Assembly (NCBI GenBank): GCA_001579985.1
Contig: LRSR01014868.1
Coordinates: 1-33,117, forward strand
Direction: 5' to 3'
Length of the DNA: 33,117 nucleotides
Source: Hypsibius dujardini
Taxonomy: Eukaryota > Tardigrada > Eutardigrada > Parachela > Hypsibiidae
Part shown: positions 1 to 9,125 of the stretch, piece after piece
How positions within the stretch are numbered: position 1 is the stretch's first letter
Layout: the number at the start of each line of letters is the position of its first letter
Notes under the pieces: generated by a model
Seen by the model: only the letters and a program-made list of their open reading frames with translations
Told to the model about the DNA's origin: nothing
Databases searched by the model: none
Made by a program: the position numbers and the translations under genes

Positions 1-188
1 ATATTAATATATTGTTTTATTATTATAAAATATTATTATAATAAATAAATTCAAATATCAAATAATATAATATAAAATAAATTTTATTATAAGATATTAT
101 AATACTAAATTAATTATATATACATAAATATATAAACTATATATAAATATATAAAATATATTATTGTATAAAAAAGTGTTTTATATAC
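1..188. other. AT-rich simple DNA, no gene
   Basis: Almost pure A and T with interspersed ATA/TAT runs. I see no open frame, splice signals or RNA structure of note. Confidence 0.8.
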
Positions 189-415
189 AAGCTTTGCCGG
201 TGCATGTAAATGTGCCTGCTAAAATAACAATATAAACGTCTGGATGTCCAAAAAATCAAAATAAATGTTGCTACAAAATAGGGTCTCCACCACCGCTAAA
301 TAAGTACTTAAAATTTAAAAATGCAAATGTAAACTTAAAATGCATTTATTGTTTTATTTTAATTCAAAGAAGTTACTTGAGTAACACTATCAAGAAACTC
401 CAAAAAACTTACAGC
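189..415. repeat. Dispersed repeat D, copy 1
   Basis: The stretches beginning AAGCTTTGCCGGTGCATG and ATTCAAAGAAGTTACTTGAG are found again, diverged, at about 20531-20620 (AAGCTTTTGCGGTGCATG, ATTCAAAGACGTTATTTGAG). The second copy is shorter between these two blocks. No coding capacity is visible. At 412-417 the minus strand has a GTAAGT that could act as a 5' splice site for sequence to its right. Confidence 0.5.
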
Positions 416-469
416 AGTCATTTTCGTGTCGCCGCTCAAAGCCGCCTCCGCAAGCGTTCGTCCCTCCAG

Positions 470-591
470 CTACGCCGACCACACGGAGGCCATTTCGGCG
501 TCTTTCAGTTTGATCTGGAAGAAGGCGGTCATCAGGGCCTGGTCGTACACAGTAGGGTGATGCGTATCGATGCCGCTGCGACGAAAGTGCT
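470..591 (-). pseudogene. Duplicated terminal exon (C') of unknown host gene
   Basis: Read on the minus strand, a pyrimidine/T-rich tract ending GTTTGTTAG precedes an open frame of about 40 codons ending in TAG at 470-472. The frame contains RRSGIDTH and VYDQALMTA. It is clearly paralogous to the exon at 5833-5945: most differences are at third positions, and the acceptor site and reading phase are the same. The matching upstream exon of this copy (3030-3063) is truncated and frameshifted, so I treat this copy as a decayed duplicate. It could instead be an alternative last exon used by the better preserved gene. I do not recognise the protein family. Confidence 0.5.
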
Positions 592-845
592 CTAACAAAC
601 AAAAAGTACACCAATAACCTATAAACACACGTGGCAAAATTTTTGGCAAAAGGGACGGAGCAGGGAATGGGATGTTAAAAAATGGTAAAAAGCAAAAAAG
701 AAAGCAACCGCTGCAGGCAAGGTGGTTGATTTTTTGATTGTGTGAAAACCATCCCTCTTTCTCTCCTTTTTGCCCATTCCCATGACCCTTCAGAATACTC
801 AATCTTTTCGTTGATTGTATTTTAGCCGTCCTTGAGTACATCGAT
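592..845. other. Intron-like DNA of the duplicated block, no gene
   Basis: Begins with sequence that also flanks the paralogous exon at about 5946-5990 (CAAACAAAAA, then TACACCA...AACCTATAAACACACGTGGCAAA-like text), so it belongs to the duplicated intron. Nothing else recognised. Confidence 0.5.
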
Positions 846-884
846 AGGGGCCTAACAGCATCCCAGCTATTTTCCCTAACTGTA

Positions 885-912
885 CAGTGCGCCCCATTTA
901 CATTGTCCCAAT
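885..912 (+). repeat. Left terminal inverted repeat of mariner element
   Basis: Starts CAGTGCGCCCCATTTAC directly after TA. It pairs with the inverse of 2122-2149, with a small length difference at the outermost few bases. Confidence 0.75.
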
Positions 913-1336
913 TTGCTACAAAAATTCTACCAGCCAGATCAGCTGATTCAAATTCCATCCCACACAATATTTAATGTAACAATTTTGTAGGCAATACAAA
1001 TTTTGCTAGTTGACGTTTTTTGAATTTAAAACGGTGCGCAAAATTAATTCTGAAATTAGGGGACGCATTTTCAAGTTATGCCACTTTTTGCCCGCCTCCC
1101 GAAAAACTCAGAAAAATTTGATGGATAAGTGTTTCGTATAGGACCATCTTTCGAGTCATCAAATCCGAGGAGGAAGAAGACATCCCGTCGAAGAAGGAAG
1201 TGAAAAACGTGAACAAACAGGGACCACCTCTTATCCGTTCTGACGAATTCATAAAAAATCGCCAAATCTATCGATACCCCCAATCCCCCCCCCCAACGTG
1301 AAATTTCTTGCAAGCTTGGGATCTTAAAGGGCACTG

Positions 1337-2090
1337 TGTCGCGGATGCTGAAGGAAGATCTTGGCCTGACGTACCATAAGAAGGTAACGACGCACGTTCT
1401 CACTTCGTAGCAAGCTCAGCAGCGTCTCAATCGCGGGTCCCATTTTCTACGCTGTCTCAGCCGTCGAAAACTTACCGTGATTGTCAGTATCGATGAGACG
1501 TACCTGGATTTGAATGAATTTACTGGGGAGCGAGATGGATATTACAAATCACCGGATAAACCAGTCCCGAAAGAATGGAAGAAAAAACCTCTTTCAGGAT
1601 TGCCCGGTAAAGTGAAGGTGTGCATGGGAATCTCCTGGATTAGCCCGTTATCCCTCCAAATGCCAAAATAAACAGCCAGATGTTCATCGACTTAATCTGG
1701 AATCACTGTTCAAAAAGGATGTTTTGCGGCTTTATCTGGGAAAAACAAAATTCATCCTCCACATGGACAGCGCCGGAGCTCGCGCTAAGGATACAGTCGT
1801 TAAGTGGCTCAAAGATCGTAAAATAAAATTTATCACAAACGAGGAACAGATGTCGAACTCGCCCTATTTGTCCCCGATGAATTACGGTGTAAACTCAAAT
1901 TTTATGGTTGCGATGCAATAGGCACAAGGCGAAGAATATGGCTGAATTGGTAGCGATTGCAAAACGGGAGTGGAAAAAATTTGGTTCGGGACATTGCCGA
2001 AACATCCTCAAAGCTTGGCAAAAACGAGTGAAAAGAATGATTGAGATGTCTGGCTATCAGATAGAAATACTTTTTGAGTCAGAATGTCGT
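1337..2090 (+). pseudogene. Mariner-like transposase pseudogene
   Basis: Would cut and paste the element through a DDE/D active site. Fragments lie in three plus-strand frames. About 1337-1385 carries KGTVSRMLKEDLGL, a helix-turn-helix-like motif typical of the superfamily. About 1477-1671 starts VSIDETYLD with the first catalytic Asp. About 1724-1921 holds HMDSAGARAKD with the second Asp, and then, 37 residues on, LSPMNYGVN, where the third catalytic Asp position is Asn. About 1935-2090 gives the C-terminal WQKRVKRMIEMSGYQIE. Frameshifts, stops and the Asn substitution make it inactive. The spacing suggests a DD37D-type (maT-like) lineage; this is inference. Confidence 0.8.
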
Positions 2091-2121
2091 TCCTTCTGGG
2101 TGAAATTATTTATTGAAAAGT

Positions 2122-2149
2122 TTGGACAACGTAAATGGGGCGTATCGTT
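2122..2149 (-). repeat. Right terminal inverted repeat of mariner element
   Basis: TTGGACAACGTAAATGGGGC is the inverted partner of the left end; the TA at 2150-2151 is the target duplication. Confidence 0.75.
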
Positions 2150-3029
2150 TACATCACCAAGCGCATCTGCTATTTTATCTTCGCAAAGTTGTCCGTCCGT
2201 CTATCTGTCCGCCTGTTTGTTTTCCATCCGTCCTTTGTCGTTCATTGTCGAACAGATGGTCCAACAACGGGCAACGGCTGACGGATAGCAGATGAACGAA
2301 TGGTGGACGGATGACGTACGAACGAGACAGCCGAGACAGACGAAAAAAGACGGACAGACATGTAGAAGAACCATTTAACAAACAAACCGACGGAGTGTCA
2401 GATGAAATAAAACTAAACAATCAAACGGCAGACAACCCAGCAGACAAACAAACAAACAAACAAACACTCACACAGAAAATCAATGGTAGACCGGTACAAA
2501 GACAAAAAGCAAGCGGGTTGGCAGACATAAAAACAAAGATACTCACAAAAAGAGATGCGGTGTGAGAGGGGGCGAGTGAAACCATGAGATAGAAATCTGA
2601 CAGACAACGAGTTAAAATGAAGACTGATTGTCAAACGGCAGACAGACCAGCAGACAAACAGACTGACAGAGAGTAACAGGCAGTTAGCAAACAAACTTAC
2701 AGACAAACAGGCAGACCGGTAGACAATTAGACCGGCAAAAAAAAGCAGACGGGCAAACAAACAAACAAACAAGCAGACAAACAGTCAGACAGACAGACAA
2801 ACAAACAGACTAACAAGCAGGCAGGCAGGCATGCAGAATTACACAAGCAGGCAGATACACAGATAGGGAAACAAACAGACAGACAGACAGACAGTCAAAA
2901 CAGAAAACAACAAGCAGACCGGCAAAAAGAAAAAAGACAAAATTATGCAGACTGGCAAATAGACAAACACCTAAACAAATAGACAACGGACGACAGATGG
3001 GTGAACGACGGATCGGCAACAGACGGACA

Positions 3030-3063
3030 CACAACGACGTTGTAATCCGTTCATTGGCATTTG
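3030..3063 (-). pseudogene. Truncated duplicate (B') of host exon B
   Basis: On the minus strand GTTTGCAG is followed by CAAATGCCAATGAACGG and a stretch matching the exon at 7615-7678 (AAAATGCCGAAGGACGG...). The copy has lost about two bases in the middle, so its frame is broken, and it ends where the foldback element begins. It shows that the exon pair and the intron between them were duplicated as a block. Confidence 0.55.
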
Positions 3064-3640
3064 CTGCAAACTTAAACTTCTCATTGGTTGGGAGTTTTAA
3101 CGGCCGGAAACACCAGCAGCCCTCTCATTGGCTGAAAAGGATTGAGCTTTTGTCTGCGACTTTGTCTATGTTTATGGCTTTGTTTTTGTTTCTGTTTCTG
3201 TTTGTGACTGTGAATGTATCTGTTTTTGTGTCTTTGTCTCTGTTTGTGACTGTGTTTCTGTCTGCGTTTCTGTTGCAAAATAATGCTCAATAGTTGATCA
3301 ATCAATAATTGATTGATTGACTGTCACGCTGTTTTAAAAGTGTTTTTATTTTTTGCAATTTGCAGACGCTCACGAATTTTCCTGTACGAAAAACAACAAT
3401 TAGAAAACAAGACACAGACCCAGACATAGTTTATATACAGACGAATATACAGACACAAATAGATTTTTAATCGTAAAATAGGGAAACTTAATTTCAGTGA
3501 TCTAGTTTACGATTAAAATATTATACGAGTAAATGCCATTAAATACAATAAAGTACGATTAAATACGATGTAATGCGAATACGAAATACGATTAACATAT
3601 CGGCGGCTCACTGCCATCTGACTGACTTACCTTTTACTGA
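3064..3640. other. Simple-sequence DNA, no gene
   Basis: Holds a TTTCTG/TTTGTG-rich pyrimidine tract (about 3160-3275), a GATTGATT block (about 3294-3322), a CAGACACAGAC-like block (about 3400-3460) and an AT-rich stretch with repeated ACGATTAAAT-like words (about 3500-3600). No credible gene. Confidence 0.7.
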
Positions 3641-3955
3641 AGGAAGTGGAGGAAGATTTTTCGGAAAGAATCGGATGGAAACTCTGAAAATAAAACGCGC
3701 AAAAACGGCAGAGGACGAGAGGAAGTTGTGAAAGCGCAAAATAAAAACCGAATTGTGTCTCAACTGGTTGCAATCTGCAATTTGCCTAGCTACCGAGGAA
3801 ATGAATGAAAAGAAAGAAGGTGGGGCACTTTTCATCTGCATGTGCATCCACCTTGAATCCCAACGGCTGGGGTGAAGCTCTTCCTTCATTAGTTTAAGTT
3901 TCAACGCGGGTCTTTTCAACTCCGTGACGTCACCGAAACTTCAACTTATACTAAC
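3634..3955. repeat. Dispersed repeat B, copy 1
   Basis: Shares ordered blocks with 15110-15470 and in part with 20215-20345: GGAAGTGGAGGA, AAACCGAATTG(T/C)GTCTCAA, CTAGCTAC, a GGGGCAC...TCTGCAT(A/G)TGCATC block, CAACGGCTGGG and TTTCAACGC...GTGACGTCA. On the minus strand there is a good 5' splice site AAAAG/GTAAGTCAG near 3629-3634, so part may once have been an exon. No complete coding frame is shared by the copies. Confidence 0.6.
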
Positions 3956-4330
3956 TATTGTTCCCTGACAACTAGACAATGCGTGATTCAATCGGGAGTC
4001 GCCGGAACGATCAAACTAAAAAGCGAAAGCCGACTTTGGTGGTGAGCAGTCGCGTTTTCTGCTTCGAGTCATATGCTTTATCAAATCTTGCAACAACGAA
4101 TCGATGCACGAACGGATGCAATTGCCGCACCGTCGCAGAATAAAAACCCAAGAGCAGCCAGACAAAACAAGAGACAAACATTGCTCTCAAGCAGACAAAC
4201 CGTCGACAAACAAACAGACAAACAAACTGACAAAGCAATCCATAGAAACACGCAATTCATAAGACTACCCAATTACTGTACGACTATCTGGCTGGCTGTT
4301 TGTCTGATTCGGATTCGGACGGAAACACAC
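3956..4330. repeat. Short tetranucleotide tract and flanks
   Basis: About 4160-4240 consists of GACAAAC/AGACAAAC units like those in the foldback elements. The flanks show no gene. Confidence 0.6.
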
Positions 4331-4518
4331 CTGAATAGTAAGGGTGTCGATTTTGACTTGTTGAGCAACGCACACACGCCGCAGCTCGACGTTTCAGCTT
4401 CCTTTGTTTCTATCTTCTGCAACACCATGCCCATCTGCCGTTCCAGCTTGTCGATCCTCTCATTTTGCTTCTTGATCCTTTCATCCTGCTTCTTGATCTT
4501 GGCGTCCCGTTCTATGAT
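4331..4518 (-). CDS. Coiled-coil-encoding internal exon, unknown gene
   Basis: Minus-strand open segment between a good 3' splice site (TTTGTGTCCTTCGGCAG, exon starts at 4518) and a possible 5' splice site (TTCAG/GTGTGT, exon ends at 4331). It encodes about 62 residues starting IIERDAKIKKQDERIKKQ, with a clear heptad pattern of I/L/M every 3-4 residues and no Pro in the first 45 residues, which predicts a parallel coiled coil. The tail has the cysteines SSCGVC. No partner exon with a matching phase was found nearby. Other decayed coiled-coil exons lie at 18520-18756 and 21300-21545. The protein is not recognised; it may belong to a local host gene family or to an undescribed mobile element. 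Confidence 0.45.
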
Positions 4519-5809
4519 CTGCCGAAGGACACAAATTTGGAATGGACACATGCTCTCACTTTTTTCCAAAACCTCGAAAACAAGACTGCGACAATGTAGT
4601 GACAATTACACATTCAAGTAAACTAAACTGTATCACAACTTACATTTCTTATTTATCGTTTCGGAACCACCATTATCAAAAACGTTCTCGATTGGTGACA
4701 TGATTCATCACCGCGCGTACTTCCGAACCCATTAGCTGCGTCGATAAAAGCCACCTCCACGCACATTTTCAGTAACAAAAATTTTAAGTTTTCGGAGTAA
4801 CCACAATAAAACTATGAGATTTACAGTAGTTGAAAGCGTTGTTTTAATTTTTTTTTATGGTCGTGTAATTTTCGGTTTACATTTTTTTGAGGGACGAAAA
4901 AAGCTTAAACTGTAAAACAATTAAATAAAACATCTTTATTTCAGTTTTATATTATATTTTAATTAGTTTAGGTTTATGATTTATAATCGCAATATTAAAA
5001 ACAAGCAAGAGTGCCTCACAAAGAGTACACAATGACAAAAGTCTATCTGCCTGTTTGTTTGTCTGTTTGTTTCTCTGTGTGTCTCTCTGTCTGCTTGTTT
5101 GTCTATTTGTGTTTCTTCAAGGATTAATGTCAAACTGTAAAACGCCAATGTAAAATTCGCTTCATTACTCGATAAAAAGAACTGTTATAATGTAACTTAG
5201 TCTAGAAACTACACACTTAAAAGAAACTGAACAACAATTAAAATTCGTACGCTCGAGCTTGATATACTGTACTGTCTCGATTATTAGGTGCTGCGTTTTA
5301 GATCCACCCGTACATTAGTCGCTTCGCTCCGAAGTCTAATCAAGTATAAAATATAAAATAAGATACTAAGGGGTTTACTAAATCGTAAAATAAGCTGTAC
5401 TAGTGAAATTTAAAGCTGAATTGTTATCGACTTCAAGGTTGTAGAAGTTAAACCTCATCAAAACACAACATATTAAGATTTTAGCAAAATCTTAAAGCAT
5501 TTTCTGCCGGTAAAAAAAAAGTGCAGGGAAAAAAGTTACGAAAGAGACAAATGACAATGCGCTTCGCAAATCGAACTGCCTTTTATTGCGTTGTTTCAGC
5601 GTTGGCTGGTCTGCCTTGTTACCTAGTGAAGGAACGAAAGGAAGGGTGGTGCACATTTTTAGTTTGCATATCAGCCATCTAACTATTTTCTATTTAAAAC
5701 CATCAATCTTTGCTTTGAGAACTAACAAATTTATCTCAAATTAAATTTTGAATGGTAACAAATAAGACTTTTTTAGACGAAATTTTTTTTGTATTCTTTT
5801 TATATTAAA
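4519..5809. other. No gene seen
   Basis: Mixed AT-rich DNA. It contains a TGTTTGTCTGTTTG tract at about 5040-5115, a short A-run at 5512-5520 and no shared open frames. I see no promoter or RNA gene. Confidence 0.6.
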
Positions 5810-5815
5810 TTTATT
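5810..5815 (-). terminator. Poly(A) signal AATAAA after host exon C
   Basis: On the minus strand AATAAA lies about 18 bases after the TAG stop at 5833-5835, in a T-rich setting. This supports exon C as the true last coding exon with a very short 3' UTR. Confidence 0.6.
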
Positions 5816-5832
5816 TCTTTCCGTTTTGCCGA

Positions 5833-5945
5833 CTACACGGAAGACATTTTGGTGTCTTTCTGTTTGACCCGGTAGCAGGCGGTCATCACGGCCTGGTCGT
5901 AAACATTAGGTTGATGCGTGTCGATGCCGCTACGACGGAAACGCT
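5833..5945 (-). CDS. Terminal exon (C) of unknown host gene
   Basis: Minus strand. A T-rich 3' splice site (TTTTTGTTTGTTTAG) precedes the exon, whose first two bases AG complete a Glu codon with the single G left by exon B. It then codes about 37 residues (RFRRSGIDTHQPNVYDQAV, then MTACYRVKQKD) and stops at TAG, with AATAAA just beyond. The paralogue at 470-591 keeps the same frame with mostly silent changes, evidence that the frame was under protein-level selection. Its function is not recognised: there is no signal peptide, membrane segment or known motif in the two exons that can be seen. The intron to exon B holds foldback copy 2. Confidence 0.6.
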
Positions 5946-6182
5946 CTAAACAAACAAAAAATACACCATAAACATATGTACACAAGTGGCAAACTTTGCG
6001 CTAACCGAATTAGGGATTTTAACTCGGGGCTGTGTACAAAATACAACAGACGTCCGTCAAACGAGTGCAATGGCTTAACTCAGTTAGCGCATTTTTGCTA
6101 CGTGTGTACATATTCCGAGTACACTGTAATATTTTAATACATTGTATACATATCTAATACAACATAATAAAATATAACGGAG
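5946..6182. other. Intron DNA, no other feature
   Basis: Lies between exon C and foldback copy 2; its first 45 bases match the flank of the duplicated exon at 592-640. Confidence 0.5.
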
Positions 6183-7580
6183 TGGCTATTTTACCCCCCT
6201 TTTTGGGCCCAATTACGCCCTTGCTGTTTTACCCCTACCTGTATCATCAAACACATCTGCTATTTTATCCTTCCCGTCCGTCCGTCCATCCGTCCGCCTG
6301 TTCGTTATCCATTCGTCCTTTGTCCGTCCGTTGACTATCCGTCCGTTGTCAGACAAATAGTCGAACAACGGGCAAACGACAGACGGATAATAGATGAACG
6401 AATAACGGACGGACGGACGGACGGACAGACATATAGAAGAACCATGAGACTGACAAACTGACGGACAGTCAGATGAAATGCAGACCGATTGTCAAATGGC
6501 AGTCAAACCAGCAAACGTACAGAAACATAAACAGGCAGATAAACAAACAGACAGACAAACAATCTGACAAAGAATAACAGGTAAACCGGCAGACAAACAG
6601 TCAAACCAAAACCAAGCAGACTGGCAGACAGACTGACAGATTGACAGACAGACAGAAATATAGACTTGCAGAAAAAGAGATGCGGCGTGAAAGAGGGCGA
6701 GTAAGACCATAAGATTGACTAACCGTCAAACAGTCAGATGAAATATTGACCGACCGTCAGACGGCAAACAAACCAGCAGACCGACAGACAAACAAATAAA
6801 CAAACAGACAGACAAATAGTCAGATAGAATAAATGGCAAGCAAGCAGACAGACAAAAAACAAGCAGATTGGCAGAAAATCAAACGTTTAATTATACTGAA
6901 GAAGATACGGCATAAAGGGGGCGAGTGAGACCATGAGACTGACAAAAAATGACTGACAGTCAGCTGAATTACGGACCAACCGACAGACGGAAGGCAAACC
7001 AGCAGACAAACACACAGATAAAGAAACAGACAGATCAACAGTCGGACAGAGAATAACAGACAGACTGGCAGACAGACGGACTGGTAAACAGACAGACACG
7101 TACGATAAACACGTATATATACAGAAGGAGATGTGGCGTGAGAGATGGCTAGTGAGATCAAGAGACCGACAAACCGATAGACAGACAGACGGACGGGCAG
7201 ACAAACAGGACGGATGGATAAGACGGACGAACGGACAAATGGACAGAACGGACGGATGGACAGGACGGATGGATGGACAGGACAAACAGGACAGGACGGA
7301 TGAACATGACGGACGGAGATACAGGACGGACGGACAGGACGAATGGATTGGATGGACAGGAGGGATGGCCAAAACGGATGGACAAAACGGACGGATGAAC
7401 AGGACGGACGGAGAGGACGGATGGATAAGACGGATGAACAGGACAGACTGGCAAACAAGACGGGCGTAAGACGGAACGATGGGTGAACGACGGATGACAA
7501 CAAACGGGCAGCATGGGAGGGGGTAAAACAGTTATGGTTCTATTACGTCCCACCCATTACAAGGAAGGGGTAATAGTTGA
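6183..7580. mobile_element. Foldback-like tetranucleotide element, copy 2
   Basis: Left end GGCTATTTTACCCCCC, with CTGTTTTACCCC at 6224 and CTATTTTATCC at 6260. The right end has the inverse words GGGGGTAAAACAG (about 7519-7531) and GGGGTAATAG (7567-7576), which amount to imperfect terminal inverted repeats of roughly 60 bases. The interior is a short CCGT/CCAT arm (6270-6345), then a palindromic pivot near 6345-6375, then over 1.1 kb of GACA/GACG/GGAC units on the other sense. It encodes no transposase and must depend on another element for movement, if it ever moved. It sits inside the intron of the exon B/C gene. Confidence 0.6.
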
Positions 7581-7614
7581 AACCATAATGTAATACATAG
7601 CTCAAAACCCTTAC

Positions 7615-7678
7615 CGTTAACGTCAGGCGGGTAAGCGCATCCTATAACGATGTTGTACTGCCCGTCCTTCGGCATTTT
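7615..7678 (-). CDS. Internal exon (B) of unknown host gene
   Basis: Minus strand, 64 bases. The 3' splice site CTTGTTTACAG precedes it and the 5' splice site AACG/GTAAGGG follows. Only one frame is open and it reads KMPKDGQYNIVIGCAYPPDVN, leaving one base (G) that combines with AG of exon C. A paralogous, damaged copy is at 3030-3063. Both splice sites fit the consensus and the phase agrees with exon C, so this is a well-supported exon pair. I cannot assign a family from 21 residues. Confidence 0.6.
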
Positions 7679-8474
7679 CTGTAAACAAGGAAGAATCGAA
7701 ATGCACTTAAAACAACAAGTCTTTATTTAACCACGTCAGTTCATCAATCATTCAATCAATCCATGGAATTATGAATCAATCAATCAGTTAAAAATTTTGT
7801 GACTTGATAATGTAAGCCGAGGATGACTAGTTATATAATTACGGTAACTATTTTAAATACTACAGTTCGGTCTCAAAATTATCGACGGCGATCTTTAACA
7901 CATTTTAATTTTGGACTGCATAACGTTGAATGAATTGGTTACTGTACAATGGCTGTTAATGAAGATAATCGATTGGACATGTTCATTTGCAGAACTGGCA
8001 ACATGGGGGGTAAGAACTCGATTCTGCGGACTACTGCATGATTGCCGTTAATGAAGACAATCGATTAGACCTGCAGCGTTCAGACTACAAATCGAAGTGT
8101 ATGAATGCGCGTCGTCACATCTTGATTCTTAAGTGGCAAAAAAGCAGCCAAAATGGCAGACACGGACAAAAGCACATGCACGGAAACATAGACACAGACA
8201 CACAGACAAAGACGCAAGCAGAGACAGAAACAGAGACACAGACACAGGCACAAACACAGACACAGACATAGAGATAGAGATAGAGATAGACCTAGACATA
8301 AACATAAACATAGACAAATATATAGCATTGCAAAAACATTAGACCTATATAAACTGTTCAGTTGATTGGTTGATTGGTGATTCTTCTACGAATATTTTGT
8401 TACGCAAGTCAAAATAATCCACATTTGTTTGACAACTCGTCACACCACTTCAATTAAGAAAAGTTGAAACTTAC
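7679..8474. other. Intron-like DNA with duplications and simple repeats
   Basis: Contains ATCAATCAATC blocks (about 7742-7795), a 90-base-spaced duplication (GTTAATGAAGATAATCGATT at about 7955 and GTTAATGAAGACAATCGATT at about 8045), and an ACAGAC-rich tract (8165-8320). The last gives long but meaningless Thr/Gln or Cys/Leu frames. No gene. Confidence 0.6.
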
Positions 8475-8571
8475 TTTTCGAACTGGAACAACTCTTCAGG
8501 CTCGCAAAAAAGGATAATATTCAGCCCGCCAATGATTTCGCTTGATTGATTGATGCATTGCCTTAGGGTAA
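8475..8571 (-). CDS. Probable exon (A) of unknown host gene
   Basis: Minus strand, 97 bases, between a 3' splice site (CTACATTTGATTCAG) and a strong 5' splice site (CGAAAA/GTAAGTTT). The open frame reads TLRQCINQSSEIIGGLNIIL then FCEPEELFQFE, amphipathic and protein-like. It starts after two bases of a split codon and ends with two bases left over. Exon B begins at phase 0 in its only open frame, so A cannot splice directly to B without breaking the frame. Either an unseen small exon intervenes, the donor differs, or A belongs to another transcript. The upstream intron to 8644 would be only 72 bases. Confidence 0.4.
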
Positions 8572-8643
8572 CTGAATCAAATGTAGTTGAAACCGGTTCA
8601 TTGATCGGTGGATTGATTGATATCATCCGAAAGCTGGGCTTAC

Positions 8644-8769
8644 TTATATCGACACAGCCAGTTTAACTTTCCATTTTCCACCAACTTCAATCAAAATTAA
8701 ATCTGGATTTAAATTCAAATTCAATCTTCGTCCAAACCTGGATTTGATATGCGGGTGTTCGAACGCGAG
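8644..8769 (-). pseudogene. 3' part of an open reading frame split by gypsy element 2
   Basis: Reading the minus strand across the empty target site (from 14042 down to 13961, then 8769 down), the frame stays open through the insertion point. The right-hand part ends SVRTILLNPTLP and this part continues ARVRTPAYQIQVWTKIEFEF. It then meets TGA near 8687, within an AT-rich, slippage-prone stretch. A 5' splice site GTAAGC lies at 8643. It is probably an exon of the gene that also owns exons A-C, interrupted by the retroelement and since decayed. Chance openness cannot be excluded. Confidence 0.35.
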
Positions 8770-8773
8770 CTGG
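8770..8773. repeat. Target-site duplication CTGG (left)
   Basis: Matches CTGG at 13961-13964 on the other side of the element. Four to six bases is usual for Ty3/gypsy integration. Confidence 0.6.
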
Positions 8774-9051
8774 TGGAAGACTCCTGTACAATTTCTTCTC
8801 TGCAGGTGTAAATGGTAAATACCTGAAAAATGTTTGAGTGTGTGTGTGGTGTCTGTCGTCAAAAAACAACCAAACTGATTATCTCCGTTCTTACTCGATA
8901 AACATACAGTCACGGATAAATAAAGATACAGAACCCACAAGATAGAGAGAGAAAAAAAGCCTAACCAAAAGAATGGAATATTGATCAAAAGCACTCAACG
9001 ACATTAATGATATCATTAGCCAGAAAGCGGCAGTAACGGTTACTCGTGACA
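8774..9051 (-). repeat. 3' LTR of gypsy element 2
   Basis: Aligns with about 13681-13960: shared blocks include ACCAAACTGAT, ATCTCCGTTCTTACT, AGATACAGAACCCACAAGA-like text, AAAAGCACTCAACGACA and ATGATATCATTAGCCAG. It begins TG and ends CA on the plus strand. The first 60 bases align only weakly with the other LTR. A purine tract (sense GGGAGGG, at 9056-9062) lies next to its inner end, as expected of a polypurine tract. Confidence 0.75.
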
Positions 9052-9125
9052 CAACCCTCCCGTTAGACGCAAATTCACTGTAAAGAAACAGAGAAGTTAA
9101 ACAAATTGAAATTTTGTACCTCCTT

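Larger units (their letters stand above)
885..2149 (+). mobile_element. Tc1/mariner-type transposon (DD37D-like), defective
   Basis: About 1.27 kb bounded by terminal inverted repeats: GCGCCCCATTTACATTGTCC on the left and the inverse of GGACAACGTAAATGGGGCG on the right. TA dinucleotides flank it at 883-884 and 2150-2151, as expected for this superfamily. The uninterrupted target is preserved in the paralogous foldback copy (CCTACCTGTATCATCAA at about 6233-6249), so the boundaries are unusually secure. The transposase inside is broken in several places, so the element cannot move on its own. Confidence 0.85.
846..3029. mobile_element. Foldback-like tetranucleotide element, copy 1, split by a mariner insertion
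   Basis: Left remnant about 846-882 (GCTATTTTCCCTAACTG) and right part 2152-3029. The right part begins CATCACCAAGCGCATCTGC, then a CCGT/CTGT-rich arm (about 2190-2290), then about 700 bases of GACA/GACG/AAAC-type tetranucleotides on the opposite sense. It ends near GGGTGAACGACGGAT, which also appears at the end of copy 2 (about 7480-7500). The outer right terminus seen in copy 2 is missing here, and the adjacent exon B' is also truncated, which suggests a deletion across this boundary. No protein is encoded; translated frames in it are repeat-coded Ser/Cys/Val or Lys/Gln/Thr strings. Confidence 0.6.

Noticed and set aside
1-188. Organellar DNA because of extreme AT content
   Set aside because: No organelle genes or tRNAs; it grades into nuclear repeats with spliceosomal signals.
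2311-3034. Long open frames rich in Cys/Leu/Val or Lys/Gln/Thr on both strands
   Set aside because: They are translations of GACA/GACG tetranucleotide tracts and are open in several frames at once; no real protein.
6820-7553. 227-, 161- and 131-codon frames on the minus strand
   Set aside because: Repeat-coded Ser/Pro/Val/Cys strings within the foldback element; same reason.
8038-8342. Frames with repeated Thr-Asp-Thr or Leu-Cys
   Set aside because: Produced by an ACAGAC/GATAGA simple tract.
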